Shown here: piece after piece, positions 31,837 through 39,711 of the stretch | Numbering within the stretch: position 1 is the stretch's first letter | How the letters are laid out: each line of letters starts with the position of its first letter | NCBI GenBank assembly: GCA_015062655.1 | Contig: SUUG01000008.1 | Span: 100,100 to 164,099 of the forward strand | Length of the DNA stretch: 64,000 nucleotides | Direction: 5' to 3' | From: Coriobacteriaceae bacterium | GTDB taxonomy: Bacteria > Actinomycetota > Coriobacteriia > Coriobacteriales > Coriobacteriaceae | The notes under the pieces: model-generated | The model's database searches: none | Seen by the model: only the letters and a program-made list of their open reading frames with translations | Told to the model about the DNA's origin: nothing | Position numbers and translations under genes: made by a program

Positions 31837-33134
31837 GCTACGAGGCATTCAGGGACGAGGAGCTCGGCTTCACGACGCGCCAGCTCCATGCGGGGTACGA
31901 CCCCTCCGAGCACAACCGCTCGAAGGCGGTGCCCATCTACCAGACGGCCGCGTTCGAGCTCGGCGACTACGACCGCTGCGTGCGCCTGTTCGACTACTCC
32001 GAGGAGGGCCACTCCTACGTGCGCTTCTCGAACCCCACCAACACGGTGCTCGAGCGCCGCATCGCCTCTCTCGAGGGCGGCACCGCCGCCGTCTCGTTCG
32101 CGAGCGGCATGGCGGCCATCTCGGGTACGCTGTTCAACATCTGCCAGCAAGGCGATGAGGTTGTGGCCGTGAAGACCCTCTACGGCGGATCGACCTCGCT
32201 GCTCGAAGGCGTGCTGCCCGACTACGGCATCACCTGCCGCTGGGTTGAGGATGAGGACGACCCTGCCTCCTTCGAGGCGGCCATCACGGACCGGACGCGC
32301 GCCGTCTACATCGAGTGCCTGGGCAACCCCGGCATGAACATCGTGGACATCCGAGCTGTCGCCGACATCGCCCACGCGCACGGGGTCCCCCTCATCATCG
32401 ACAACACCTTCGCGACCCCCTACCTGCTGCGCCCCTTCGAGACGGGCGCCGACATCGTCTGCTACTCGGCCACGAAGTACCTGGCGGGCCACGGCACCGT
32501 CATCGCCGGCCTCGTGGTTGAGAACGGCGGGTTCAACTGGCTGAACGGCAAGTTCCCGGCGTTCGAGCGCTTCCATGGGGAGATGGCCGACTCGATCGGC
32601 GAGGAGGTCTTGGCCCGCGAGATGTTCACCAAACGCCTGAGGATGAGGAGCCTCACCGATTTCGGTGGGCATATGAGCCCCATGACCGCGTTCTTCCTGC
32701 TTCAGGGTCTGGAGACGCTGTCGCTGCGCATGGACCGCCACGTGTCGAACGCGCAGCGCGTGGCCGAGTTCCTCGAGGCGCACCCGCTTGTGGAGCGCGT
32801 GAACTACCCGGGTCTCGCATCCAGCCGCTACCACGGGCTCGCGCAGCGCTACTTCCCCAAGGGGCCGGGCGCGATCCTCTCCGTCGACATCGCCGGCGGA
32901 AAGCGGGCAGCCCTCGAGCTTCTGGAGCATCTTCGGGTCTTCGACTACATGGTCAACGTCGGCGATGCGAAATCGCTCGCGGTGCACCCGGCGTCCTCGA
33001 CGCACTTCTCGCAAATCGAGGAGGAGCGGGCGGCGGCGGGCGTGTTCGACAACACGCTGCGGCTCTCGGTGGGAATCGAGGACATCAAGGACCTCTTGGG
33101 CGATCTCGAGCAGGCGTTCGAGCATATTCGGTAG
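31833..33134 (+). CDS. metY: O-acetylhomoserine sulfhydrylase-type PLP enzyme (Cys/Met metabolism)
   Basis: A 433-residue protein from the ATG at 31833 (overlap ATGA with the permease; GGAG five bases upstream). The fold-type I Cys/Met family is clear: FTTRQLHAGYDPSEHN, YVRFSNPTNTVLERRIASLE, SGMAAISGTL, DNTFATPYLLRP, and the PLP lysine in YSATKYLAGHG. The length and the 'TRQLHAGY' start favour the MetY group, which makes homocysteine or methionine from O-acetylhomoserine and sulfide or methanethiol. A gamma-lyase cannot be excluded. Physical linkage to a quaternary-compound importer and an Fe-S protein hints at use of an imported sulfur compound. Confidence 0.85.
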   Translation: MSYEAFRDEELGFTTRQLHAGYDPSEHNRSKAVPIYQTAAFELGDYDRCVRLFDYSEEGHSYVRFSNPTNTVLERRIASLEGGTAAVSFASGMAAISGTLFNICQQGDEVVAVKTLYGGSTSLLEGVLPDYGITCRWVEDEDDPASFEAAITDRTRAVYIECLGNPGMNIVDIRAVADIAHAHGVPLIIDNTFATPYLLRPFETGADIVCYSATKYLAGHGTVIAGLVVENGGFNWLNGKFPAFERFHGEMADSIGEEVLAREMFTKRLRMRSLTDFGGHMSPMTAFFLLQGLETLSLRMDRHVSNAQRVAEFLEAHPLVERVNYPGLASSRYHGLAQRYFPKGPGAILSVDIAGGKRAALELLEHLRVFDYMVNVGDAKSLAVHPASSTHFSQIEEERAAAGVFDNTLRLSVGIEDIKDLLGDLEQAFEHIR

Positions 33135-33340
33135 CACGTCTTGCCTGCGGTGTGGCGGCCCCGTACCACAGATGACGACGCCCGCTTCTGGCGGCTTCCT
33201 GTTTTAAGATGCGGATGTTCGACCCTGCCGTATAGCGGTCCTCAAGACGGGCATGAGAGACTGTGGAGGAGACCGGGCGCGTGTCCGGTCGCACCTGGGT
33301 TCAAGGCATGTGCCGCGACCCCGTCTGATTGGAGACCGCT

Positions 33341-33892
33341 ATGAGCACCATCTACGATTTCACCGTGAAGGATCGCGAGGGCAAGGACGTGAGCCTGACC
33401 GATTACCGGGGCAAGGTCCTTCTCGTGGTGAACACCGCCACCGAGTGCGGCTTCACCCCCACCTACGCCGACCTGCAGAAGCTCTATGAGGAGCTGGGCG
33501 ACAAGGGCCTCGAGATCATCGACCTCCCCTGCAACCAGTTCGGCGAGCAGGCCCCGGGCAGCGCGGACGAGATCCACACCTTCTGCACTGGCCGCTTCGG
33601 CGTGACCTTCCCGCAGTTCGGCAAAGTCGAGGTCAACGGCGAGAACGAGAGCCCGCTCTACACCTGGCTCAAGGGCGAGCGCGGCTTCGCGGGATTCGAT
33701 CCCGACCATAAGATCACCCCGGTCCTCGTGGACATCCTCGGCAAGGCCGATCCCGAGTGGGAGAAGAAGGCCGACATCAAGTGGAACTTCACCAAGTTCC
33801 TGATCGACCGCGAGGGCAACGTCGTCGAGCGCTTCGAGCCCACGGCCGATGTCGACACCGTTGTGAAGCCCGCGGTGGAGAAGCTGCTCTAG
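33341..33892 (+). CDS. Glutathione peroxidase family protein (thioredoxin-like peroxidase)
   Basis: A 183-residue protein; the ATG at 33341 is preferred over an upstream TTG and has TGGAGA upstream. It has the thioredoxin-fold GPx pattern: peroxidatic site NTATECGFTPTY with Cys in place of selenocysteine, LPCNQFGEQAPGS with the second conserved Cys and Gln, then KWNFTKFLIDREGNVVERF. Such bacterial enzymes usually use thioredoxin rather than glutathione to reduce hydroperoxides. It stands alone, ended by a strong terminator. Confidence 0.92.
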   Translation: MSTIYDFTVKDREGKDVSLTDYRGKVLLVVNTATECGFTPTYADLQKLYEELGDKGLEIIDLPCNQFGEQAPGSADEIHTFCTGRFGVTFPQFGKVEVNGENESPLYTWLKGERGFAGFDPDHKITPVLVDILGKADPEWEKKADIKWNFTKFLIDREGNVVERFEPTADVDTVVKPAVEKLL

Positions 33893-33922
33893 GAGCGCTT
33901 CGCGCCGTCCATGTGAACGAGG

Positions 33923-33955
33923 ACGCCGCCCCGGAGCTTCGGGGCGGCGTTTTTC
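33923..33955 (+). terminator. Rho-independent terminator after the peroxidase gene
   Basis: The arms ACGCCGCCCCGG / GGGGCGGCGT with a short loop are followed by TTTTT. Confidence 0.92.
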
Positions 33956-34076
33956 ATGGGGTCAGACCCCGCTTCGATCATGCTGTTCCGATGCCGAATC
34001 CGTGCCGATGGCCTGCAGGCGGCGGCGCGGACCGCGGATACGCACCCCTTTTGACCATGCGTTGTAAGAAACGCGT

Positions 34077-34105
34077 TTGCCGGCTGTGAGCCGCCCGTTT
34101 GAATA
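34077..34105 (+). promoter_or_regulatory. Weak candidate promoter of the Cna-B adhesin gene
   Basis: TTGCCG and TGAATA are separated by 17 bases, 77 bases upstream of the start codon. The match to consensus is only partial. The rest of the 33956-34182 gap shows no gene. Confidence 0.3.
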
Positions 34106-34182
34106 CGACAGGGAACACATCCTGGGTGTAAGGAGCCCGGCCGTACGCTCTTCTCTCCATTACCGCAGACGGAGGGAGCGCT

Positions 34183-37100
34183 ATGGTCTGGAAACGCATG
34201 CCCTTGGCAGCGCTGGTGGTTCTCGCTGCCCTGCTGGCCGCGATCGGTCTCCTCGATCCGGGGAGGGCGCATGGGGACCTTCCCCGGCAGGCGAATGTCA
34301 CCGTAAGCCGCAAGGTCGACCACGGAGGGCAGGGGGAGCTGAGCTCATTCCGCCTCGATGCAGGCACCACGGGGAACATCGCCTTCTGCGCGCAAGGCTA
34401 TCTCATCGGACCGCGGGAGGGGCAGACGCTCACGCGCCACGGCGATCCCGGCATACCCGAGCTCGATTACGTGCTCTACCACGGATACGACGGCGAGGTC
34501 GTCACCTCGCTCGATGGGCTCTCCGCCGAGCGGTCGGAGCATGCCACCGCGCTCGCCGTGTGGCTCGCCATCGCCGACCAGCGGGCCGACCTCCTCACCT
34601 TCCAGGGAACCCGGAGCTCCTTCCATGGGAACCGTTTCTTTCTCGAGCGGTGGGAGTCGCGCTCCGATGCCGAGGTGAAGAAGGCCGCCTGGGATCTGTA
34701 CCAGGCGGGCCTCGACTATAAGGCCGCAGGCGGCGGAGGCGTCGAGGCCGGCTGCACGACGCTGTGGCTGAACAACACCAAAGGGGCGACAAGCGGCACC
34801 GCCGACTTCCAAGCGCTCGTCACGGTCTCCAAGCGGGTGAAGGTGACCTTCGCCAAATCCTCCGCCCAGCCGAAGACCACGGCCGGCAACAGCAGCTACT
34901 CCCTTGAAGGGGCGGCATACGACGTGTACCGCGCGGACGATGACACCAAAGTGGCGAGCTTCACGACAGACGCCAAAGGGACGGCATCCGTGGACCTCGC
35001 CCCCGGGACGTCCTACTACGCCGTGGAGACAGCCGCCCCGAAGGGTTACCTCCCACACAAGGGCCGCATCCCCTTCAAAGCCGGGGGCCCGGGCCCCATC
35101 AACCTCAAAGATGAGCCCGGGACCGTGACCCTCACCATCGGGAAGCGCGACGCCGCCACCAAAGCGGGACCTCAGCGAGGCGCATCGCTCAAAGGCGCGG
35201 AGTTCCGTGTGACGTCCGCATCGACACCGGGCTGGGAAACCACCGTCAAGACCGATGCGCACGGCACCGCCAAGGTCACGGGGATCCCGCTTGGGACCAT
35301 CCACGTCGTCGAGACGAAGGCGCCCTTGGGATACCGGATCGATCCCACCGTGCGCTCGTACACGGTCGGATCTGAGCACCTCACCGACGCAGGCGTCGTC
35401 GAGCTCATCCCCGAGGGCGACTTCCTCGAGCATCCCATCGCCTTCGATCTCGAGATCGCGAAATTCCTCAACGGGACCGGCCAGAGCTCCTCCGGCCTCG
35501 AGCCCGCAGGGGAGGGCATCGCCTTCGAGATCGTCTCTCGAAGCTCCAACGAGGTGATCGGCCGCATCGTCACGGGAGCAGACGGCCACGCCACCACGAA
35601 GGGCCTCTGGTTCGGTGACGGGGAGCGCGTCGAGGGGATCAAGGGCGCGCTGCCCTACGACAAGAAGGGGTACCTCGTCCGCGAGGTCGAGGGAACGGCG
35701 CCCTCGGGATACCAGCCAGCCGATGATTGGGGGGTTCCCGCCGATCAGATGGCTGACGGGGCCACGTTGCGCTACATCGTGAACAACACCGCTGTCACCA
35801 GCCACCTTCAGATCGTGAAGACGGATGCGAAGAGCGGACGGGTGGTCCCTCTGCCCGGATTCACGTTCCAGATCCTTGACCAGAAGGGGCAGCCGATCTC
35901 CCAAGAGAACTGGTATCCGGAGCACGTTGAGCTCAGCGAGTTCACCACCGACCAATCGGGCACCGTGACGTTGCCCGAACGCCTGCCCGCCGGCTCCTAC
36001 TTCCTGCATGAGGTGGCGGCCGCAGCCCCGTACCTGCTGCGAGGTGAGGACCTCCCCTTCGAGGTGGGAGAGGACGCCTCATCACCACTGGTCACGATCG
36101 AGGTTCCCAACACGCAGGCCACGGGAGAGGCGACGCTCACAAAGACCTGCGCCTCAGATGGGCGCCCGCTCGCCGGGGCGGTGTACGACGTGGTCTCGTA
36201 TGACGACCTCACGGCCCCCGACGGCACCGTCCAGGCGGTCTCCGGCCAGATCATGGGGCATGTAACCACCGACGAGCAGGGGGTCGCGCGCATCTCGGAC
36301 CTCCCCTTGGGAGCAGGGACCGCCCGATACGCCTTCATCGAGGTCACGCCCCCGAAGGGCCATGCCGCCGATGCGACGCCCGTGCCCTTCACCTTGACGT
36401 ATCGCGACAGCGCTACGGCACAGGTCTCGGCGGTTGCCGAAGCGCATGACGAACCCACGGACCTCACCGTCCTCAAGCGCGTGAAGGGGACCGAGGACCC
36501 GCTCCCCGGCGCCGTCTTCCAGCTGTGGGATACCGCAAACGAGCTCGGCCTCAAGCCGTCGGGCGGATACGGTGCGGTGGCCATCAGGCTGTTGGAAAAC
36601 CATCGGAGGGCGGATGTGACCCTGGTTGATGCGGAGCAACGGCCCTGGATATCCGTGGAGGCAGACGGGGGGTTCGAGTTCACCGCGAGCAGGGAGGACG
36701 GGCCTGAGATCGACCTCTCATCAGGAACCTTCGTCGATCCTGGCACTTACACCCTGCGGGCCCTCCCCCGCCATGGCGGCGAGGGAACCCTCGAGCGCGC
36801 CGTTGAACTGCTCCCGGACTCCACGTATCGGGTCTCAGTCGCCGTGGGCCTTTTTGGCCGCTCCATCGAGATCGAGCGCGAGGACCCGCGTGAACGCACC
36901 CATGAGCTCTCCTTCGATGAGGATCAGCAGGCTCACATCTCGCTTGAAATGCCGTCGGGAACCTACACGGTTGAGGTCGACGGCGAGGCGGCGGGGACGC
37001 TGCGCATCGAAGCGGGTTCGACCGCATACGGCCTGGAAGATAAAGAGGGGGTGCGCGACGTGCCCATCCTGCTGAAGCCAGACGCCGATCCGGTTCTCGG

Positions 37101-38514
37101 AACGACGGATGAGGAGGGGAAGATCACCTTCGACCACCTCTCCCCCGGCATCCATATGCTCAAGGAGGTCTCGGCTCCTGCTGGATACATCGCGGATGGT
37201 CAGACCCATGAGCTGACCGTGGACGACCAGGGGCGCATCGACGGAGAAGCGCATGCGACGCTCATCGTCGAGAACGATTTCACCAAGGTCGAGATCACGA
37301 AGCGCGACATCACGAACGAGGAGGAGATCGAAGGCGCCGAGCTGACCATCGAGGATGCGAAGGGGCAAACGGTGGCATCGTGGACCAGCGGCGCGGAGCC
37401 CCACCGTATAGACGCCCTCCCGGTCGGAACCTACACCCTCACCGAGCGCGTCTCGCCGCGCACCCATGACCTCGCATCCTTTGTCACCTTCACCGTCGAG
37501 GAGACCGGGAAGATCCAACCCGTGACGCTCTACGATGCGCCGCTCTCCATCACCGGGCAGATCGACAAGCGCCAGGAGATCGCAGATCCCACCGCGAAGG
37601 GTATGAAGGCGGGCTCCGGCAACCGCGCCCGGGTGAGCTCCTCCCCCGAAGGACTCTTCGAGTACTCCCTGGATTTCAGGAACACGAGCGGCACCTGGAC
37701 CGACGAGTTCACCGTCGACGATGAGCTGATGTCCGCGCAAGAGGGTCTGGCCCGGCTCGTGTCGGTCACCGTGCCGAGGGCTGAAGGCGACTTTAACGGG
37801 AAGCTGAATCTCTGGTACCGGACGAACCGGGCGGCGGACGCGGGCGCCGTGGTGCAAGCGAACGCCACCCGTGATGACGGCCATGACAACCCCTGGCTCG
37901 AGCATGCGTCAACCAAGCAAACCCTCGGGGAGGATGCGCGCGCCCTCGAATACCGAGGATGGCAGCTTTGGGAGAAAGACCTGGATGCCGCGGACGGCCG
38001 CACGCTCTTTGTGGCTGACCTCAACCTCGCTCCCGGTGAGCACGTGGTCGCGGTGCGGTTTGAATACGGCCGCGTCGAGGCGGGGTTCACGTCGCGCGAA
38101 CGGGGCTGGGACCGAAAGGATCTGAAGCACGCGCACGACGATGTCGACAGCGTCCCCGCACCGTCTGAGGGATCCGCGACAGGTTCGCCCGCCGTCCTGC
38201 GCATGCAAGTGACGGACGCCTATGTGGAGGGCACGCGGTTGGAGAACCGGGCCCAGGTGAACCTGTATCGAAACGGCGGCGGGCCGAAGCTCGAGGACCA
38301 CGATGAGGATCGGGTCACGCAAAGCCCGGTGAGCTCCGCCAGGCCGCTCGCCCAAACCGGAGCGCTCTCCCCGCTTCCGTCCCTGGGGGCATCGATCGCG
38401 GCCGGCATAGGGGGCGGGAGCTGGTTCGTCCACCGTCAGAGGAGGAGGCTCAAGGCGCTGAACTTCGGCTCCTTGAGGCGGCCCGCCGCAAAGCGACCGA
38501 GCGCAAAGAGGTGA
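34183..38514 (+). CDS. Cna-B/SpaA-repeat surface adhesin with TED-like N-terminus and LAQTG sorting signal
   Basis: A 1443-residue protein with GGAGGGAG before the ATG and a signal peptide at ~1-34. Residues ~45-190 resemble a thioester/TQXA domain (AFCAQGYLIGPREG ... YVLYHGYDGE ... ATALAVWLAIAD), but the Gln that would form the thioester is Ala. About seven SpaA/Cna-B domains follow, each opening with a Lys-containing strand (TLTKTCASDG, LTVLKRVKG, VEITKRDITN) and closing with a Glu strand (VVETKAPLGY, LHEVAAAAP, FIEVTPPKGH), the residues of intramolecular isopeptide bonds. A large non-repeat domain (~1120-1370) precedes the sorting motif PLAQTG, a membrane helix and a basic tail. It is a stalk-like adhesin attached by the neighbouring sortase. 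Confidence 0.85.
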   Translation: MVWKRMPLAALVVLAALLAAIGLLDPGRAHGDLPRQANVTVSRKVDHGGQGELSSFRLDAGTTGNIAFCAQGYLIGPREGQTLTRHGDPGIPELDYVLYHGYDGEVVTSLDGLSAERSEHATALAVWLAIADQRADLLTFQGTRSSFHGNRFFLERWESRSDAEVKKAAWDLYQAGLDYKAAGGGGVEAGCTTLWLNNTKGATSGTADFQALVTVSKRVKVTFAKSSAQPKTTAGNSSYSLEGAAYDVYRADDDTKVASFTTDAKGTASVDLAPGTSYYAVETAAPKGYLPHKGRIPFKAGGPGPINLKDEPGTVTLTIGKRDAATKAGPQRGASLKGAEFRVTSASTPGWETTVKTDAHGTAKVTGIPLGTIHVVETKAPLGYRIDPTVRSYTVGSEHLTDAGVVELIPEGDFLEHPIAFDLEIAKFLNGTGQSSSGLEPAGEGIAFEIVSRSSNEVIGRIVTGADGHATTKGLWFGDGERVEGIKGALPYDKKGYLVREVEGTAPSGYQPADDWGVPADQMADGATLRYIVNNTAVTSHLQIVKTDAKSGRVVPLPGFTFQILDQKGQPISQENWYPEHVELSEFTTDQSGTVTLPERLPAGSYFLHEVAAAAPYLLRGEDLPFEVGEDASSPLVTIEVPNTQATGEATLTKTCASDGRPLAGAVYDVVSYDDLTAPDGTVQAVSGQIMGHVTTDEQGVARISDLPLGAGTARYAFIEVTPPKGHAADATPVPFTLTYRDSATAQVSAVAEAHDEPTDLTVLKRVKGTEDPLPGAVFQLWDTANELGLKPSGGYGAVAIRLLENHRRADVTLVDAEQRPWISVEADGGFEFTASREDGPEIDLSSGTFVDPGTYTLRALPRHGGEGTLERAVELLPDSTYRVSVAVGLFGRSIEIEREDPRERTHELSFDEDQQAHISLEMPSGTYTVEVDGEAAGTLRIEAGSTAYGLEDKEGVRDVPILLKPDADPVLGTTDEEGKITFDHLSPGIHMLKEVSAPAGYIADGQTHELTVDDQGRIDGEAHATLIVENDFTKVEITKRDITNEEEIEGAELTIEDAKGQTVASWTSGAEPHRIDALPVGTYTLTERVSPRTHDLASFVTFTVEETGKIQPVTLYDAPLSITGQIDKRQEIADPTAKGMKAGSGNRARVSSSPEGLFEYSLDFRNTSGTWTDEFTVDDELMSAQEGLARLVSVTVPRAEGDFNGKLNLWYRTNRAADAGAVVQANATRDDGHDNPWLEHASTKQTLGEDARALEYRGWQLWEKDLDAADGRTLFVADLNLAPGEHVVAVRFEYGRVEAGFTSRERGWDRKDLKHAHDDVDSVPAPSEGSATGSPAVLRMQVTDAYVEGTRLENRAQVNLYRNGGGPKLEDHDEDRVTQSPVSSARPLAQTGALSPLPSLGASIAAGIGGGSWFVHRQRRRLKALNFGSLRRPAAKRPSAKR

Positions 38515-38559
38515 CCCCATCTCCGGATGTGACGCGATATGCCTGGGAAGGAGGCTGTG

Positions 38560-39339
38560 ATGAATAGTAGGAGGGCGCGAACGCAAGCGAACGCTCGACC
38601 GAGAGGCGCCACGGCCTCCACTCCAAGCAGGAGGTCGTTGATCATCCGTATAGCGGCGGTCGCGGGCTTCGGAGGGGTCGTCACCGGGATCAGGGGGTCG
38701 CTTCAAAAGCACAACGCCGTAGCGAGCAGCACTATCGCATCAGCGGAGGTCGGTGGGGGTCCCGATTGGAATGCGCTCGCCGCTGCCAACGGCGACGCCG
38801 TCGCCTGGCTCGAGGTGGGGCGAACACCCATCTCCCTGCCCGTCGTGCATCCATCCGCGCCTGAAGAGGAGGATTTCTACCTCAGCCATGGATTCGACCG
38901 CAAGCCCTCGCTCGAGGGCACCGCGTACCTCGATATCAGGTCCTCACCTGATGCGGGCCATCTCCTCGTGTTCGGGCATCACGTGATCCTCGACGAACGG
39001 GCCCAGTTCAGCCCCATCCACCGCTCATTCATCCAGGAGGTCTTCGATGGCATCGGCACCGCGACCTGGCATACCCCTCAGAACCCGCCGTCACGCTTTC
39101 ATCCGGTCATGGCGGTGCGGACCACTGGGAAATTCGAACTCATTCAGCGCTTTCGATTCCCGGATGATGAGGATCTACATGCTTGGCTTCGCGACCTTCT
39201 GCACAGGTCCCACGCGCGGGCAGAAGACGCCGATAAGCGCATCGGGGCGGCATCGCAGGCGCTCACCCTCTGCACCTGCTCAAGCGAGCGCGCAGGGGGA
39301 CGGGATCGTACCCTCGTGATATTCGCACGAAGCCGCTAG
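38560..39339 (+). CDS. Sortase (class B-like) paired with the upstream adhesin
   Basis: The start at 38560 (MNSRRARTQ) has AAGGAGG five bases upstream; an ATG seven codons earlier does not. The 259-residue protein has a basic N-terminus and a membrane anchor (~27-45), then the sortase barrel: WLEVGRTPISLPVV, FDRKPSLEGTAYLD, catalytic His in LLVFGHHVILDERAQFS, catalytic Cys in LTLCTCSSE and Arg in GRDRTLVIFAR. The order and spacing, including the long helix before the Cys, suit class B. Placement 46 bases after the adhesin suggests it anchors that LAQTG protein. The motif itself is the kind preferred by class E enzymes, so specificity is uncertain. Confidence 0.85.
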   Translation: MNSRRARTQANARPRGATASTPSRRSLIIRIAAVAGFGGVVTGIRGSLQKHNAVASSTIASAEVGGGPDWNALAAANGDAVAWLEVGRTPISLPVVHPSAPEEEDFYLSHGFDRKPSLEGTAYLDIRSSPDAGHLLVFGHHVILDERAQFSPIHRSFIQEVFDGIGTATWHTPQNPPSRFHPVMAVRTTGKFELIQRFRFPDDEDLHAWLRDLLHRSHARAEDADKRIGAASQALTLCTCSSERAGGRDRTLVIFARSR

Positions 39340-39355
39340 GGGGTGAAGAGCCGTG

Positions 39356-39574
39356 CTACTCCGATTCCCCCTCGGTCGGCAGATCGTCTGCCGCAGGGTC
39401 CTGACCGTCATAGAAGCTCTGTTGCGCCTTCTCGGCGGCGATGCGCTCGCGGCGCACCTCCGCAGGGGTCGATGCCTTGATCCCCACCACGTAGGCGGCA
39501 AGAGCCCCCACGCCGATGGCGACGAACACACCGATGAGATAGGCGAGCCAATGCCGTTTGATGAAATCGCGCAC
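39356..39574 (-). CDS. Small single-pass membrane protein
   Basis: A 72-residue protein with one helix (WLAYLIGVFVAIGVGALAAYVVG) after a basic start (MRDFIKRH) and an acidic tail (DPAADDLPTEGESE). GGAGG lies upstream at a somewhat long spacing. It converges on the sortase gene. No family is recognised. Confidence 0.55.
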   Translation of the reverse strand: MRDFIKRHWLAYLIGVFVAIGVGALAAYVVGIKASTPAEVRRERIAAEKAQQSFYDGQDPAADDLPTEGESE

Positions 39575-39644
39575 AACGCCTCCGTTACCGCTCTCCCCTT
39601 ACCCCTATCCTACCAGCTCGGCGGCGCGTATACGGCCCCATGCG

Positions 39645-39680
39645 CTCACGGCCGGCATCCGTGCGGAGACCGGCCGTGAG
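39645..39680 (-). terminator. Hairpin downstream of the M28-like peptidase gene
   Basis: Perfect 11-base arms CTCACGGCCGG / CCGGCCGTGAG with a 14-base loop lie ~30 bases past the minus-strand gene. There is no T tract. Confidence 0.5.
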
Positions 39681-39711
39681 AATCATCCAGTTATGTGCTG
39701 AGGGAGCGCTG

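Noticed and set aside
33400..33460. Selenocysteine-type glutathione peroxidase
   Set aside because: The active-site codon is TGC (Cys), not TGA; no SECIS element needed.
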